From Sophora flavescens (taxonomy: Eukaryota; Streptophyta; Magnoliopsida; Fabales; Fabaceae): 64,000 nt of DNA. The stretch spans positions 100,276,210 through 100,340,209 of the forward strand of contig CM061063.1 in assembly GCA_030762895.1 (NCBI GenBank), in the 5' to 3' direction. The translations under genes and the position numbers were made by a program. A model generated the notes under the pieces. It was not told the DNA's origin. It saw only the letters and a list, made by a program, of their open reading frames with translations, and searched no databases. This document shows positions 62,016 through 64,000 of the stretch, one piece after another; within the stretch, counting starts at the first letter, position 1; every line of letters starts with the position of its first letter.

Positions 62016-62327
62016 TCCAGTTGTTGTTCACAACTGCTTTAGGTAAAATATCAACTTGAAGATTATTCAATGTTTGAGCATAATATACGTATTTGGTGTG
62101 ATAATACTAGTGCTATTAATCTGTCTAAGAATCCCATACAGCATTCTAGAGCAATGCATATTGAAATAAAGCATCACTTTATTAGAGATTATGTTCAAAA
62201 GGGTGTTTTTGAAATTAAATTTGTAAACACTGAATATCAGTGGGCAAACATCTTTACAAAACCCTTAAGTGAAGATAGATTCATTTTTATTAGAAAGAAT
62301 CTTAATATGCATAATGTGTCTGAATGA
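61536..62327 (+). pseudogene. Copia RNase H, split by an AT microsatellite
   Basis: From 61536 the frame encodes the connection (YRGMIGSLLYLTASRPDIQF, KAVKRIFRYLIGTTNLGLLY) and the RNase H start (GFCAADFAGD, SISGGCHFIGA, ISWSSKRQSSIALS). The usual Asp before ADFAGD is Ala here (family: CDADYAGD). A stop at 61935 is followed by 69 bp of TA repeats, and then the domain resumes with WCDNTSAINLSKNPIQHSRAMHIEIKHHFIRD in two blocks and ends IFTKPLSEDRF...LNMHNVSE at 62327. The segment around the conserved AEAEY motif is disrupted. Confidence 0.88.
61944..62012. repeat. (TA)n microsatellite inside the copia RNase H domain
   Basis: There are 69 uninterrupted bases of alternating T and A. They lie where the coding sequence would have a Glu-Tyr-Ile stretch, whose codons can contain TATATA, a likely seed for slippage expansion. 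Confidence 0.97.
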
Positions 62328-62724
62328 GTGTTTGCTGATATGTTTGAAAATTTTACTTGTCTAAATTTTATATCTGCTTGACTAGTATATTTTAAGCTAA
62401 GCATCTGATGACGTGGCTAAAAGCACTCAGTGCTAAACCCTGACTGAGACACGTGTACATTGCATTTTTTTCCCTCCTTTTCTGAAAAACGTTTCACTTG
62501 ATTTAAAATTGTCTTTCCAAAATTTATTGCTGTTTATAGCAATAATCTCTCTCCTCGTTCCCAATGCAAAAAAAACACTCAAGTGTTTTAACAAAAGGAA
62601 TTCATGTCGTTTCAAAACTACCCACTCAAAATCTCTTGCTCATAATCTATCTCTGAACTCTCTTCGTCTTCGTTCCTTCGAAACCTTTCCTTTCTAAACC
62701 CTAAAAATCTTCTCCTCTGAAACG
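62328..62724 (+). other. Spacer between copia pol and the downstream ORF
   Basis: This is 397 bp without coding sequence. It contains TGATGACGTGGC-type and CTTGTCTAAATTTT motifs that also occur in the 5' LTR, and a pyrimidine-rich leader (CTCTCTTCGTCTTCG) just before the ATG at 62725. It may act as a leader for the next ORF. Confidence 0.5.
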
Positions 62725-63063
62725 ATGGCAGCCAAAAGTTTTCTTGAAGAAGTTGCTGAAAGATACAGACTCTCTTTAACATAACTAAAGAAAGTGCACC
62801 CTAGAAGGGTCCCTAACTTCGTTGAGTTGAAGAACAAAGGATTAGATGTTAAGCCATAAATTGTGTATGTTGGGTGGCTACCATTCTTCCAAATTATGGA
62901 AGATTTCTATCCTTCCTTGGTTAGGGACTTCTGGAAAAACTCTAAAGTCACCAAGGACAGCAGAACCTTCATTATCTCTGGAGATGTTGATGAAGACCAT
63001 GTCTTCATTACCCATGAGTCACTCGCTAAAGTGACTAAGTGCCCTAGAGAAAGGGCAGGATAC
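62725..63063 (+). pseudogene. Extra ORF downstream of copia pol (plant transposon protein / env-position ORF), truncated
   Basis: ATG at 62725 opens MAAKSFLEEVAERYRLSLT. TAA stops follow at 62782 and 62857, but the same frame continues with VYVGWLPFFQIMEDFYPSLV, RDFWKNSKV and DHVFITHESLAKVTKCP up to 63063. There an LTR beginning TGTAACACCC breaks it. SIRE/Maximus-lineage copia elements often carry an additional ORF between pol and the 3' LTR. The W-x6-F-x-P-x-LV-x-F-like core resembles the 'putative plant transposon protein' domain seen in such ORFs. Its function is unknown, and the assignment is by position and motif memory. Confidence 0.6.
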
Positions 63064-64000
63064 TGTAACACCCTACTTTTTATTTTCCGATTTTTATTTT
63101 TTTCAGTAAAAATATTTTCGTTGTATTAACCGGTATAAATGTATTTTTTTATATTTTTATCCGAGTTCATGAAGATTGATTTTTATGAAATAAAAATCAT
63201 ATTCATACTCTATCTTAGGGTAGAAGCTTAGGATAAAATTTTGGGTTGAAAATTCAGACGGAAATCGGTTTGCGTTTTCACTGACAGTATAATTTTACTG
63301 AGCAGAAAACCTAATTTTGACTCGTGAACGAAATGGTTTATATTTAAATCATATTTCCAACGAGTTTGGTTAGTTTGAAAATTTTCAGTCAAAAACGAAA
63401 TATTACGCTGTTACGCAAGCGTAAAACCCTAATCAGGAAACCGACGGAGTCGAAAACGGAACTACAAAGACCCGTCAAGAGATCGGGATAACGAGTCATA
63501 CATGATGATTCATGAGGATGAGTCACACTTTTGAGTCTAGAAGATTCTACAAGGTTAAAGTGAAAATTTATGAATTTTATGCTTAAGTCCCTGAACTTTC
63601 TATTAATTATAGTTTGGTCCCTAAGTTAGTTTCTATGTTTTTCTAAGTGAACCAGGCCAAAATCTTTGTTCCAAGACCATTAGTGGACGTGGCCATGAAG
63701 CCCAAATTCCTTGTTCATGGATTAATTCCATAAAGCCCATTAGAAATCATATAAGTTTCCTATGTCATGTTAAGCCTTGAGTATTTTAGTGGGCCCCACA
63801 TAAATGAATCCAAGCCCAAAAATTTGAGGCCCATGCACAATCCCAAGAAGGAGTGGGGGCTGCCTTAGTTTGGAAGAGTCAAGTGGATTCTTGAAGCTTC
63901 CACACAATTCCACAATGTTCTACAATGTTCCACCATGTTCCAACATGTTCTACACTTTTCTAACATGTTCCAAAACATTCTAGGTTCTTCTCAAAATATC
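63064..64000 (+). mobile_element. Start of another long-LTR family copy, cut by the window end
   Basis: The segment begins TGTAACACCCTAC and is closely similar over several hundred bases to 1225-2100: AAAATTCAGACGGAAA, TTTTCACTGACAGTA, AAGTGAAAATTTATGAATTT, TTAAGTCCCTGAACTTTCT and CATGAAGCCCAAA occur in the same order and spacing. It is inserted into the extra ORF of the copia element, so it is younger than that element. Whether it is a solo LTR or a 5' LTR cannot be seen. Confidence 0.88.

Noticed and set aside
1..64000. tRNA genes suggested by TGGTATCAGAGC and TGGAATCAGAGC
   Set aside because: These are only the 12-base primer sites next to LTR ends; no tRNA cloverleaf sequence surrounds them.

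Overview
The window is repeat-only nuclear DNA of a flowering plant, probably a eudicot. The evidence is the mix of elements: chromovirus-like LTRs beginning TGTAACACC, a SIRE/Maximus-type Ty1-copia element, plant L1-type LINEs that carry an RNase H domain, and an En/Spm (CACTA) transposon with a TNP2 transposase. The species cannot be named from the sequence. I see no single-copy host gene, no tRNA or rRNA gene and no CRISPR. Every recognisable coding stretch belongs to a transposable element and is broken. The setting looks like heterochromatin, for example pericentromeric or knob-like DNA.

The backbone is a tandem satellite with a monomer of about 540 bp. It runs from 5544 to 55896 and is cut into seven blocks by insertions: 5544-22468, 23716-25006, 32995-34536, 38101-40020, 46014-47760, 48203-49310 and 52909-55896. 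Together these hold about 27.5 kb, or roughly 50 monomers, all in the same orientation. Each monomer has a GC-balanced half and an AT-rich half. At least three monomer subtypes are arranged first as dimers (period about 1083 bp) and then locally as trimers (about 1.63 kb), so this is a higher-order repeat.

Insertions from left to right: (1) 1-5543, the right part of a non-autonomous LTR element with a 4.3 kb LTR but only about 0.7 kb of non-coding interior. (2) 22469-23715, a solo LTR with target duplication ACAAG. (3) 25007 to the gap, one end of a CACTA transposon with a palindromic subterminal array and a decayed minus-strand transposase. (4) A 500-N assembly gap at 32495-32994. (5) 34537-38100, a reverse solo LTR of the long-LTR family. 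(6) 40021-46013, a reverse solo LTR (CAAAT duplication) with a second long-LTR solo LTR nested inside it (40715-44605, CCTAA duplication). (7) 47761-48202, a 5'-truncated LINE with an 11-bp target duplication. (8) 49311-52908, a second LINE on the minus strand with an internal deletion that removes the catalytic box of its reverse transcriptase. (9) 55897-63063, a Ty1-copia element with 5' LTR, primer site, gag, protease, integrase, RT, RNase H and an extra downstream ORF, all interrupted. (10) 63064 to the end, the start of another copy of the long-LTR family, which cuts off the copia element.

Nothing in the window acts as a working pathway. The biological interest lies in the satellite's higher-order structure, the very long-LTR non-autonomous family (four related copies here, two clearly reduced to solo LTRs), the nesting that gives relative insertion dates, and an AT microsatellite that interrupts an RNase H reading frame.
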